Shown: positions 32,613-44,800 of the stretch, piece after piece
Position numbering within the stretch: the first letter of the stretch is position 1
Layout: every line of letters starts with the position of its first letter
Source of the DNA: Ananas comosus
Taxonomy: Eukaryota; Streptophyta; Magnoliopsida; Poales; Bromeliaceae
Reading direction: 5' to 3'
NCBI RefSeq assembly: GCF_001540865.1
Contig: NC_033629.1
Span: 8,942,281 to 9,006,280, forward strand
DNA: 64,000 nucleotides
Made by a program: the position numbers and the translations under genes
The notes under the pieces: model-generated
Told to the model about the DNA's origin: nothing
Seen by the model: the letters and a program-made list of their open reading frames with translations, nothing else
Databases searched by the model: none

Positions 32613-34385
32613 AAAATTTTGATATTTGGACCTCAAACATAGCTTTTTAGGTGTTGTCTTTCTACAGTGTTGATATATTGATAAATACATATAATGTACG
32701 TGTATGAACAGATTAAATCTTGCCAGATAATAAATTCTAACACATCAACAACATATAAAAGATTTTAATGCAATGAAACCACTTGAACTTTTGTCTAGTT
32801 ACATATAGCTATTTAAACTTTTAAAATTTTGTATTTTCACCTGAGCACTACAAAATTTTACAAATTTATATTTTAACAATTTGAAATACATAAACAATAT
32901 ATAGAGGGATTAAATGCACCGGAACTACCCAAAATTTTGCGTACTTGCCGATGGGCAAATGATAAAGGCTAACTATATATATGGCTTGATTATTATTAAG
33001 TCGATTTTGCCCACAATAGCAATTTTTAGCATCAGAAAGACTCGCCCATATCACCGACATTCATTCTTTTATCACTTCAGTTGGCTAACGGTGATTACTT
33101 TAAACTGATTTAAAAAATAAATAAATTTAGATGCTTAATTATGAATTTTCAAAATTTTGGATGATAAATATAAAATTTGGACAGTTCAAATGACTATTTA
33201 ACCGTATATAAAGGCAACATATATATTGCTGTACTAGAACCTGGAGGACCTAAAATATGTAATGTAAATAGATCCGAAAATTGAAGAAAAATTAGTGGTG
33301 AATTCCTCGTACCCCACCCATTAAAAATAAACCTGGAAACAGTTTTCAGGCTAAAAAAGAATTTTCACAAATACTCAATTTTGCAAAAAAAAAAATAATA
33401 ATAAAAATAAAAATACTTCTGAGGACAAAAATGATCTCACGTCTTAAATGAAAACATTAGTTTTAATTTTCACAAGCTTTTTTGTTGAGTGGTGCAAACT
33501 AAGGGCCCGTTTGGATTGACGAATCTGTAGATCCAACGTAAGTCAAGTGCAGTAGTGTTTGAGTTTCCTTGAAGTGTGATTATTTTTTGGTTGTTTGTTT
33601 TGACGTAACTCGTATAGCCGGAAAGTTAAATTCAATTACTTCTTCCGTTTATTTTGATGTAACTTGGTACTGGTAAAATTAGTTTTTTGAGTTTTGTTGT
33701 TTATTTTGATATAAGTAGATCCCATTATCTTCTAAATATAATAGTAAATTTACCGCTATAAAATTTAACTTATTATATAATTAATTTTTTTATTATTATT
33801 TAAAGGTAATCCTAATTTATTATAAATAAGGTAATTCTTATTTATTATAAGGAAGGCAGAATTTAGGTTCGACTGTTTAATAAATTTTTAGAGAAGGTTA
33901 AGTATGATGGTAGTCGAGTTCGGCACTTTAGAAGAGGAAGTCGAAAGTAGGTGAAATTAAGGTCTAACGTAACTTGTGTTACATTATATTTTTTACTTAC
34001 ACCAAAACAAATAACGACAGTGATGGAACAAATAACGTAACTTGAGTTCCATTACTCCACTTACACCAAAACAAACTGGAAAAGTTGGAACACCTCTCAT
34101 TCTCCTCACTCTTGTTTACTCTTTGTTTTCTTTCCCTTCATATCAAACAAACATAACCATCACCAAAAAGAAGCTTTACAGAAACAGAGAAAAAGATGTG
34201 AACAAAGCTAGAATTGCAAACTAATACTCAGCAAAAAGTTGCTGCATTGTTATAGCTACAAGGCTAAAAAAAAAATTTTAAAAAAAAAGCTTGATAAATA
34301 GATCAAGCTATTACTCAAAAAAAAAAAAAAAGAAAAAGAGAAAAATTATGATGGCCAATTACAATTATCAAATACACTGTTTTCC
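32613..34385. other. Intergenic between gypsy/TRIM block and CK2-beta gene
   Basis: AT-rich, no gene. 'GGGCCCGTTTGGATTG' at 33504 is typical of the left end of a Tourist/Harbinger-like MITE (after CTAA), but no matching right end was found. Around 33960-34080 the phrase 'acttacaccaaaacaaa' occurs twice. Poly-A runs lie near 34268 and 34318. Confidence 0.5.
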
Positions 34386-35747
34386 TCAAGGCTTACGGAT
34401 TTTAAAGCCAAATACTCTGGGAATATATTGCTGCGACGGCTTCTGTGGCTTTAGATGCTCGTATGTCATCAAAAAGAGGTGAGGAAACGTCGTCCCAAAA
34501 TAAGCTCCGTCGATGTCTAGGCATGGTCGAGAAAAAAGCAAAATCACATGTCGAGAAAGCGAAAGCATCGTTCTATGCAGTTTTATGTTCAAAAAGTTCA
34601 AAAAAATAAGGAGAAATAACTAACTACATAAGAGGCAGAAGCCACAGGCAGAGGGTCAAATGCATGGGCAGTGCCTGAACTTTCGATAAATTGCAATTTG
34701 GTTGGTTCGGATCTTTTGATTAAAACAGTTGATCCCTGAACGTGGTAAGTTATTTTTGTTCTAATGTCATCCAAGAGTTAATTTGTCGCCCAAAATCTAC
34801 GCTGAGCTCGTAGCGCTGATTAGAGATATTGGACTCACAACACAGCTGAGGATGACATTGCAAATTGACCATGAATTAGGTAACATCAGGCGCTAATCTA
34901 TTTAAGTGAAAGATCAGGGACATCATAGCCCCGGATTACAAGTTCAGATAGGCTTAAATCACAATAATAGATTATACGCAAGAAATCCATGCGTACACAA
35001 ACAACATATTAAGCGTAATTTTTTTGGACATACCCAAGTATTATCTTGCGCTAGTGGCCATTCAAAAGAAACACTAATAATAGATGTAGTAAAACGGGAA
35101 AAGAAATAACAATAACAAGATGCATCTAAAAGCTGCAATAATATCCAATCAAATATAGTTAAAGTTTGAGAGCAAAAGGATACCATTTTGGTCCTTGGAT
35201 GTTGGATAATATATGTCTTCGCATTTGGGGCAATACACTTTCACGTTACCAATTCTAGGGATGTCTGATTGACCAACTGGGAGACATGCTTGGCCGCTGC
35301 AAAGCACTCGTCGGCATCTTCCAAAGTCATAGTTTTTGAACTTTTCCAGCTGGAAAAGAATAAACAGTCACTAATCTTAAATTGGTGCATTATAAAATAC
35401 AATAATGAGATAACTAATCCTTTTAAATATGCAAAATATATGCAAATGAACATGCAAAGTTAGTATTTCTGTGCACTTGGAAACATTATTTATCTGCATG
35501 TGCAATCGCAAAAGGATCTGGTTTTCAGGTGTATCCATGTTACATGTATGTAACAAATTTGAGTTTAATTGAATTACCCACCATCGTAGTCATTCCTTTA
35601 CTGGTTATAATATATCGAGCATGAATCAAACCGTATAGCATCTCTGCAGCTGATTCAATCAACTCGTTTTGGTCCTCAGTGAGCATATCACCTGTTGAAA
35701 TAAGCAATTAACATCAATAAAACCAGATATACATTAATTCACAAGCA

Positions 35748-35781
<34 letters not shown>

Positions 35782-36543
35782 TCCGGCTGCTATGCTATTG
35801 ATAGCACTAAGCACTTGGTGCTATCAAGTTTTCTGCCGTTAGATTAACCCCTTTGATTATTTTTACCCGTTAGATTATACTATTCAACCAACCACCCACT
35901 CAACCCTAGAGGGCCCACATCATCCTAACCGCACATTTCTTAATCCAATGGCTAAAAAACTAATAGCGCCAATAGTTTGGTGCTATTGATAGTATTCATA
36001 TAGAGCAGGGCTCCTGAGCCGTTTTCGATGATGGAATTTTCGAATCGACGATCGGCTCCGTTAGACTTGATCTAGCGTATTTGAAGTTTCGAGAAAATAA
36101 TTTTTACGATTTTTCGATATCATTTACCTAGTGATCGGAAGGATTCAAAATCAATAATTTTTAAGGGTTGATATCTACCATTTTCAAGTTTAACGGTGTA
36201 GAAGTATTCAAATCAAATGAAATTTTGATACAAAATTCTTTATACTATCTACAACAAGATCAATATTTCTGATCGAAAATTTTAGTGCTATATCACCACT
36301 TTTTGTAGAATTTTTATTTTCAACCGTTAAAAATTATTGATTTTGAATCCTTTCGATTGCTAGGTAAATGATATCGAAAAATCGCAAAAATTATTTTCTA
36401 GAAACTTCAAATACGCTAGATCAAGTCTAGCGGAGCCGATAGTTGATTCGGAAATTTCATCATCGAAAACGGCTCAGGAGCACGGAGGCCTCCGTGCTCC
36501 TGAGAGCACAGCAGTCCTGCTAATATATATAATATATAATATA

Positions 36544-36574
<31 letters not shown>

Positions 36575-39500
36575 ATATATATACAGACATACATACATAT
36601 ATATAGAGAGAGAAAGAGAGAGTATCCGTTGTTACCGATTTATTTTCGATTATAGAACTTTCAAATCGACGATCAGTACCGTCGAACATATGATCTAGAC
36701 CACTTAAATTATCTAAAAACCAAATTTCATGCATTTTCGACACTATTAGCCTAATGATCAAAGGTTCACAAAATTTATAATTTTAACGATCGATATAGGG
36801 CATTTGCCCGTTTAACGGTGTAAAAGAATCTAAAGTAGTTGAATTTTTGTTAAAAAATTCTTTAAACTATTTAAAACAAGATCTATACCTTCAATCTTAA
36901 ATAAAAAAATTCTATCATTAAGTCTTGAAAGATATTCAATTCCAGCAGTTCATTTTTGCATTCATTTGATGCACAAGAGAACAATATTGAAAAAATATGA
37001 AATTTGAATTCTAAATACTTTAAATGGTCTAGATCATGTTCAACGGTGTTGATCGTCAATTTGGAAGCTCTATCATCGAAAACAAATCGTCGCAACGGAG
37101 CCCATTTCCTACCGACTCTCTCTCTCTCTCTCTCCCTCCCTCCTCTCTCTCTCTCTATAATATATATATATATATAGAACTAGGCAAGAATACTATTAAT
37201 AGCACCAAGCTATTGGTGCTATTAGTTTTTTAGCCCTTGGATTGAGAAATGTACGGTTAGGATGACGTGGGTATCCTAGGGTTGAGTCGGTAGTTGGTTG
37301 AATAGTATAATCTAACGGGTAAAAATAATCAAGGGGTTAAATCTAATGGTGGAAAACTTGATAGCACCAAATCCTTGATGCTATCGATAGTATCCCAGCC
37401 GGACTCTATATATATATATATATATACATATATATATAAACAGTGAATTCAGAAGCACCAGGTTGTTGCATTAGGTCCTCGCTTGTCTACATACAGATGA
37501 AGTTACTAAATATTAAGAGCAATAAAGGATTGAGTTGTTTTTGCTGATGATATAAATTAGATTTATGAAAATAAGATACCAATAAGCTCTCACTAAGATT
37601 TATGAAGGAAAAAAACCTAGATTCTCAACTCCATAGAGTAAGCAATTCTAAGAAACAATAATTTGATTTTGGTGCTTATGTCTTACAACTATAACAACAT
37701 AAGAGCATGTGATCCCTATAACATTGTCTGCCTATTTATTGCCGAGGTCTCTAGTTTTGTTATTTCATTTGGCATGATTCACAACAACCAGATTTTAGAT
37801 CAGTCAAGCAAGAACAACACAACAGTGGATGCCGTAAAGTACTAGATTGTCACATTAAGTACTTGCTCGTTCACGTAGTCCAAATATAAAGAAGAAGAGA
37901 CCACCGAGCTTGTTTGACGATGATATACATTAGATATATGAAACTAGGAGAGTGATAACCTCTTACTAAGATTTATGAAGAAAATACTAGATTCTGAACT
38001 CATTGGCTAAGCAAGTCTAAGAAACAGTAGTTTGGCTTTGATGCTTTTATAAGTTTTACACCAATAAACAAGTACGTGTGATTCCCATAAAATTCTTCTA
38101 CACCTACCTACGGTCCAGGACTATAGTTTTGTTGTTCTGCTTGGCTTGATTTATAACTTATTATTAGGATTTTAGTGGACAAAACTGGCCTGATTAGATG
38201 ATCCTCTAAAGACCTAAAGCCCATCTCATATTAGGCACCCCAAGAGCTCAACATCGGAATGAACATCTCCAGTTTCTTTACGAATAAGTTGGTTCTTTTT
38301 CTTTAATTGAACTTCTGTACAGTCCGTTTGGTATTGAGGGTTATCAAAGATATGCTTCTCCATTTTTCAGTAGGACTGCAAAAACTATATCGTAATTGAA
38401 TTATTTAGATCTGCACAGCATGATATGTTTTACCAAAACAACTGAATATTTCCCATCACATTTTCTTAGCTGTATGTAAAGCGTTCTCCCCACAATCCCA
38501 AATGAAGCTTTAGTCATCTTATTGCTTTTCCATAATATAATTTTCTACAACCACTTTGAAAAGACCTGACAAAGACACCACGCCTTCTACAAATACGCAA
38601 GTCATAAACAAAGACAAGTGTCCATAAAGCTCCCCATATATGTCTCTACTCTTTTTGTAATTGATTCCCTCCCGCTCCCCATATCTGTCTCTACTCTTTC
38701 ATACGCTGCTGGCTTTGAAGTGAAGCAGCGGCATTAGCCTATACAATTACTTCTCGACCGGCCCAGCTGCTAATTGCGACGAAAGCTTTTGGACCTAGCG
38801 AAAAGGACTCTAAGCCTTCGCGAAGTCTCAGTGCCGGAAGAAAGGAAAGACATAGTGGTTTGGGTGAGCAGTAGGACACGGTTCCGATACCGATCGCCAC
38901 AATAAGCCAGTGTTATTAGTAAAAGTTTATTTAGCAACTAAAACATTTAATATAAACCATAAAACTACTGGTAGGAAAAGTCATATTAAAACAATTTTTC
39001 CATACGTTCAGCCTGTTTTGCTTTAAACAATGATACAGGTGATGTATGATCAAACTTACCAGGAGAGGACTCAACATCCAAGATTAGATCAAGAGCATAA
39101 TCATAATATGGGACTTGACCACTAAGCCCACAAAGGTTGAAATCATCTTGTATATACTCTTCATCAACTTCACAGAAAAACTCATTTCCTTTCAAGCTAC
39201 AGAACCATGAAATCCATGTGGTGTCCTCTTCATCAGAACCACTACCATCCTCTTCACTGTTATTTTCCAATTCCTCTGTAACGATAGAACATTGAAAAGC
39301 AAGAATAAATCAACGCGAAAACAAAGATAAAGTCATCAGGGACAAGTAGCATTAACCAAACAAGCATTGTTAGATCATAGCATAAAGTAACTTTACTTAA
39401 GGCACCTGAAAATGTCAACTATCCTAAAACATGTATGACACCAATAACTGATAACATCTTACAAAATAGCAAGCAACATGAGAAAAACTTATCCAATAAA

Positions 39501-40262
39501 TGATAACATCTTAGCAGAGAGCAGCATAACAAACTGGATAGGAACCTAGAGAATGGACAGAATGCTAAATATTTGCTTCATTTAAAATTATCGATGTAGC
39601 ATATTGAATAGCAATGTTCCAAAAAGTGGTTCATGTTCGCATATGCGGTTCGGACCATAAACCGCACCACATATGTAAAATATGCAGCCCACATGCCGCA
39701 AGCATCCACATATATGGTAAATTGTTTTTTTAATAGGTGGGATTGAAATACAATGTTGAATGAGATTGTCTGATTAATAATTAGTACATATCCATATGAC
39801 TATTTTCATACAAGTTTAATTAATAATAATGCAATACATACAATTATCCTTATATAAATACAACCAAACTATCTCTCTTCTTATTTTAGTAGGTATTATT
39901 CCTAATCCATCTATCAATTATGTTTATAAATATTGAATAATTTTTAATTGTTAGATGTTATTATACTATTTTTTTTATTTTAAGTGTTAGCCTCTCAAAT
40001 AATGTGAATACCAGTTTATTGAAAAAATTATTATTTTTCATAAAAGTTTATAACATCGCTTTTTGAACATTGATTTTTGTTTGACATTTTTTTTCAATTT
40101 TTGCATCGCAATTCTATTTACTTCTCAATTTAATAATTAAAAGTAAATTTCTCATTGTTTGTTTAGTGACACATATGTGCATATGAGGTCCTTTATTTGA
40201 AATTAATCATTTTAATTTGTGAATTCTAAATTGTTACTTTAGTTATTTAACATTGTTAGGAA

Positions 40263-40299
<37 letters not shown>

Positions 40300-41409
40300 T
40301 CCGGCTGCTATACTCTTATGAGTACGATCGCCCTCGTACTCATAAGTTGTTTTCGATGATAGAGCTTCTGAATCGACGATCCACACCGTTAAACGTTATC
40401 TAGAGCATTTAAAACGTCTAGAAATCAAATTTTATAATTTTTCGACATCATTTACCTTACAATCAAAAGGACACAAAATTGACAATTTTTAACGGCCGGT
40501 ATGGGATATTTGCTGGTTTAATGATGTAAAAGAATCGAAATCGGTTGAATTTTTGATAGAAAATTCTATTCACTATATAGATAAAGATCAATAACTCCGA
40601 TCTTAAATTGAAGGATCCCATCATCCATTTTTAAGACGTCGTTTGATTTTGACCGTTCATTTTATACCCACTTGATGAACTTTATTATGATTTCGAAAAA
40701 TTACGAAATTTATTTTCTAGAAATTTCAAATACTCTAGATCATATTTAACGGAGTGGATCATCCATTTGGAAGCTTGATCATTAAAAATAACTTATGAGT
40801 ATGAACGGCTCTATACTCATAAGAGTATAGTAGGCTTAGTAGCCCTAGCCCACATATATATATATATATATAGAGTGCGGCTAGGATGCTTATGGAACGA
40901 CGGAGGGCTCCGTGCTTCCACTTTGTTTTCGATGTTTGGACTTTCGAATCGACGATCGGCTCCGTTAGACTTGATCTAGTGTATTTGAAGTATCTAGAAA
41001 ATAAATTTTGCGATTTTTCGATATCATTTGCCTAGTGATCGAAGTGGCTCAAAATCAACGGCTGAAAATAAAAATCTTACAAAATATGATGATATGACAT
41101 TAAAATTTTAGATCAAAGTTATTGATCTTGTTTTATATGGTATAAAGAATTTTCTATCAAAATTTCATGTGATTTGGATATTTCTACACCGTTAAACTTG
41201 CAACCGGCTCACCACGGCCATTAAAATTATTGATTTTGAGCCCCTTCGATCACTAGGNTTTTAATATGGTACGTTCGTACTTAACTCCAAAAATAAAATG
41301 CTCGGTCGTAAATATCAAAGGAGCCCTTCAAAAACCTAATAATTAAATGCTCTACTGGTCCTCGGGGCGGCAACGGGCGAAAGCCGTACGAGAAATCCTA
41401 AGCGAGCCC

Positions 41410-41486
<77 letters not shown>

Positions 41487-41779
41487 GAATTGAGGTCCTA
41501 TGCTTTTAAAAGTACCAAGCTATTGGTGCTTTTAGATTTTTGGCCATTAGATTAAGGAAAATGCGGTTAGGATGATGTGAGCCCCCTAGAGTTGAGTGGG
41601 TGATTAGTTGAATAGTATAATCTAACAGATAAAAATGATCAAAGGCGTAGATCTAACGGTAAAGAAGTTACAAGCACCAAGTCTAATTGGGTCGACCATC
41701 GATTCGGAAACAGCTTAGAAGCACGTAGGCCCCCATGCTCCATGGAGTATACTAGTCATACTCATATATATGTATGTAT

Positions 41780-41812
<33 letters not shown>

Positions 41813-44800
41813 TATATAGTAGATCTTGTGTGCTATTAAGAGCACAGAAGCCTTCGTGCTCCTAAGCCATTTTCGATGATGAGACTTTCGAATCGACAAT
41901 CAGCTCCGTTAGACTTGATCTAACATATTTAAAGTATTTAGAAAATAAATTTTGCAATTTTTCGATATCATTTACCTAGCGATCGAAAGGATTTTAAATC
42001 AATAAATTTTTAATGGTTGATGTATATCGTTTGCAAGTTTAACGTTGTATTAGTATTCAAATCAAATACAATTTTGATAGAAAATTCTTTTTACTATTTA
42101 CTGCAAGATCAAGATCTCTGATCGAAAATTTCAGTGCTATATCATCACTTCTTGTGAGATTTTCATTTTTGGCCGTTGATTTTGAACCCTTTCGATCGCT
42201 AGGTGAATGATATCGAAAAATCGTAAAATTTATTTTCTAGATACTTCAAATATCTAGATCAAGTCTAGCGGAGCCGATCGCCGATTTGGAAACTCTATCA
42301 TCGAAAACGACTTAGGAGCGCGAAAACCTCCGTGCGCCTAATAGCACACAAGACCTACTCTAGATATATATGTATATATGTATACATATATATGTATGTG
42401 TACCTATATATGTATACATATATACATATATATGTACACATGCGTATATACATACATATATATATATGTACGTATACATACATATAGACCTAGGCTGGAA
42501 TACTATCAATAGCACCAAGCTATTGGTGCTATTAGGTTTTCGGCCCTTGAATAAAAAAAATGTACGGTTAGGATGACGTCAAAGGGTTAAATCTAACGGC
42601 AGAAAACTTGATGGCACCAAACGCTTGGTACTATCGATAGTATCCCAGCCGGACTCCATACATATATTATTAACATTTTAACAGATGGACCACATATGTC
42701 TCAGCATATGCACCCGCATACCAAGTATGTGCTATGCTGTAGGTAACAATAGGGATACTGCATACTGCCTTTTGGAACATTGCTGAACAGCACATGCACA
42801 TATACACGATAATTTAGCTTTCTGACTAATACATGCACATTGATCACGATGATAATCAAAGTATAACAACCACAATATCATGTTAGTTACTAAAATAGTC
42901 ACCAACTCCTATCAGGACAATCCACTTATATTGATTTATTGCGATCATACTCTCATATGATCAAATAGCATGGCTATAAACAAACAGTTTTCAATGATAA
43001 AACTTGAGAAAAGAAGATAGTCAGTACTCATCTAAGGCAAAAAAACAGTAAAATCAAGGTTTCAATATATGCTATGTTGCTCAAAAAGGTACAAATATTT
43101 TAATCCATAAGATAAGTTGCACTACTAGTTTCTAAACTAATTAGCCCAAATTCACTAGCCCTCGAACTTCTTAGTTGGACATTCAGCACCCCAAACTTTT
43201 GACCCTGCTTTATTAAATCCTCCTTTCGAAGATAAATTATCTTTTTGCACCTGGTGCATCCGTACATCCATGCACCAAATCCATCGGCCCTCCATCCATC
43301 TCATACTTTCAATCAAACTATCCAATTCTTATGTAAAGAAAAGATTTATACTCAATTAGTGGTAGGGATTGAAATATGAGGTGGAATTTAAAGCCAAACG
43401 ATCGATGTGTGGAGAACCAATGTTAAGATCTATATTACACAGGTACGGATATAGGTATACGGATACAACATGATACAGATACGGTGGTATGGCAATTCCT
43501 AAAAACTTTAGAATATAATACGCAGGGTATACTTGAATAAAATATTACTTCAAATATATTTTAAAATATGTTGATTGTATGTAATAATATATTGAGGACA
43601 ATAAGGATATATGGATTATTTCAGGAAAATATATTGATATACATTAGCTTGTATAATTGTTCTAAATTACTTCATAAAAAAAGATAATCAACCATATGAA
43701 ACAATAATTAAAAAAAGTATAAACCAATTATCATCCACCTTGATCAAATGGTAACACTAGATATTTAGTTGCATAAACTAGATAATTAGCTATTCATCAT
43801 ATATGTGTGTTTTATTAGGATCTATTATATAAAAGGGATAATTGCCTATATACCCCTCATATGCTTGGATATATCCGATCTACCCCTGCTTTTTCTTTCT
43901 TTCTAAAATGCCCCTCATATGTTCCACCGTTATTCTAAAATACCCCTACAGTTATCCTCTGTTAGCTTAACTCGGGTTAAACATGGGTTAAATATATACT
44001 AGAGTTAAAACCTAAATAAAATACCTATTTTGCCCCTACTATATTATACTAATTCCTAAAGTTATCCTCGTCATCTCCCTCCTCCTCCTATCGTCATCCC
44101 CAACCCCGACCCCAACCCCATCGTCGCGGAGAGGACGGCGAGTCGGCGACCCTTTCGACCCCCTGCTCATCCTTCCCCCACCTCGCCCTCGACTCCCTCC
44201 TATCCCTCCGCGACGTCGTCCTCTCCGGGCGCTTCCACTGGGGCGACTACCTCCGCCCCTTGGTCCCCTCCCCGCGCGCCTCCACCGCCGCCAACCTCTC
44301 CGCCCTCTCGAAGCGCATGCTCCGTGCCCTCCAGAAGCTCCTCCCTTTCAGGACCGGCTCCTCCACGAGCTCCTCCTCCGCTGCTCTCGTCGTCGTCGTA
44401 GTCCTCCTCCACCGCCTTGGCCGGCGCCGGGAGCAAGAGGGCTGCAGCGACGATCCCATCTCGCCCGAGGCCGTCCGCGTGCCGGGAACAAGAGGGCGCA
44501 GTGTTGCGCGCGGAGGGGAGCAGCGTGTGCGCGGTCCACGAGGCCAGTTTGGCCTCGTGGACCGGATGAGAGGGAGGTCCACGGTGGACCTCCCTCTCAT
44601 TATATATATAAATAAATATATAAATATATGTATATATATAATTTTATTTATAAATATATATATTTATATAGTATTTTATTTATATAATAGAAATATTATT
44701 ATATAATATTTTATTTATAACTTTTTAATTATTTATTGATATTTTTAAATATATAACTCTTATATATTATTAATATATATTTATTATAATTTTAAATATA

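Larger units (their letters stand above)
39612..42782. mobile_element. Old hAT-like MITE carrying nested MITEs, in CK2-beta intron 1
   Basis: CAATGTTCCAAAAAGTGG at 39612 is matched in reverse by CTTTTGGAACATTG ending at 42782. The 8 bp outside are TTGAATAG and CTGAACAG (6 of 8 identical), suggesting an eroded hAT-type duplication. The ends of the element share 'catatg'-rich text. The family A and B MITEs at 40299-42657 would be later insertions. Confidence 0.5.

Noticed and set aside
33504..34080. Complete Harbinger-like MITE starting GGGCCCGTTTGG
   Set aside because: A convincing left end after CTAA, but no matching inverted right end or duplication was found.
36416..36761. Tyr/Ile-rich frames near 36416-36761 and 42370-42576
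   Set aside because: Translation of TA microsatellites and MITE ends.
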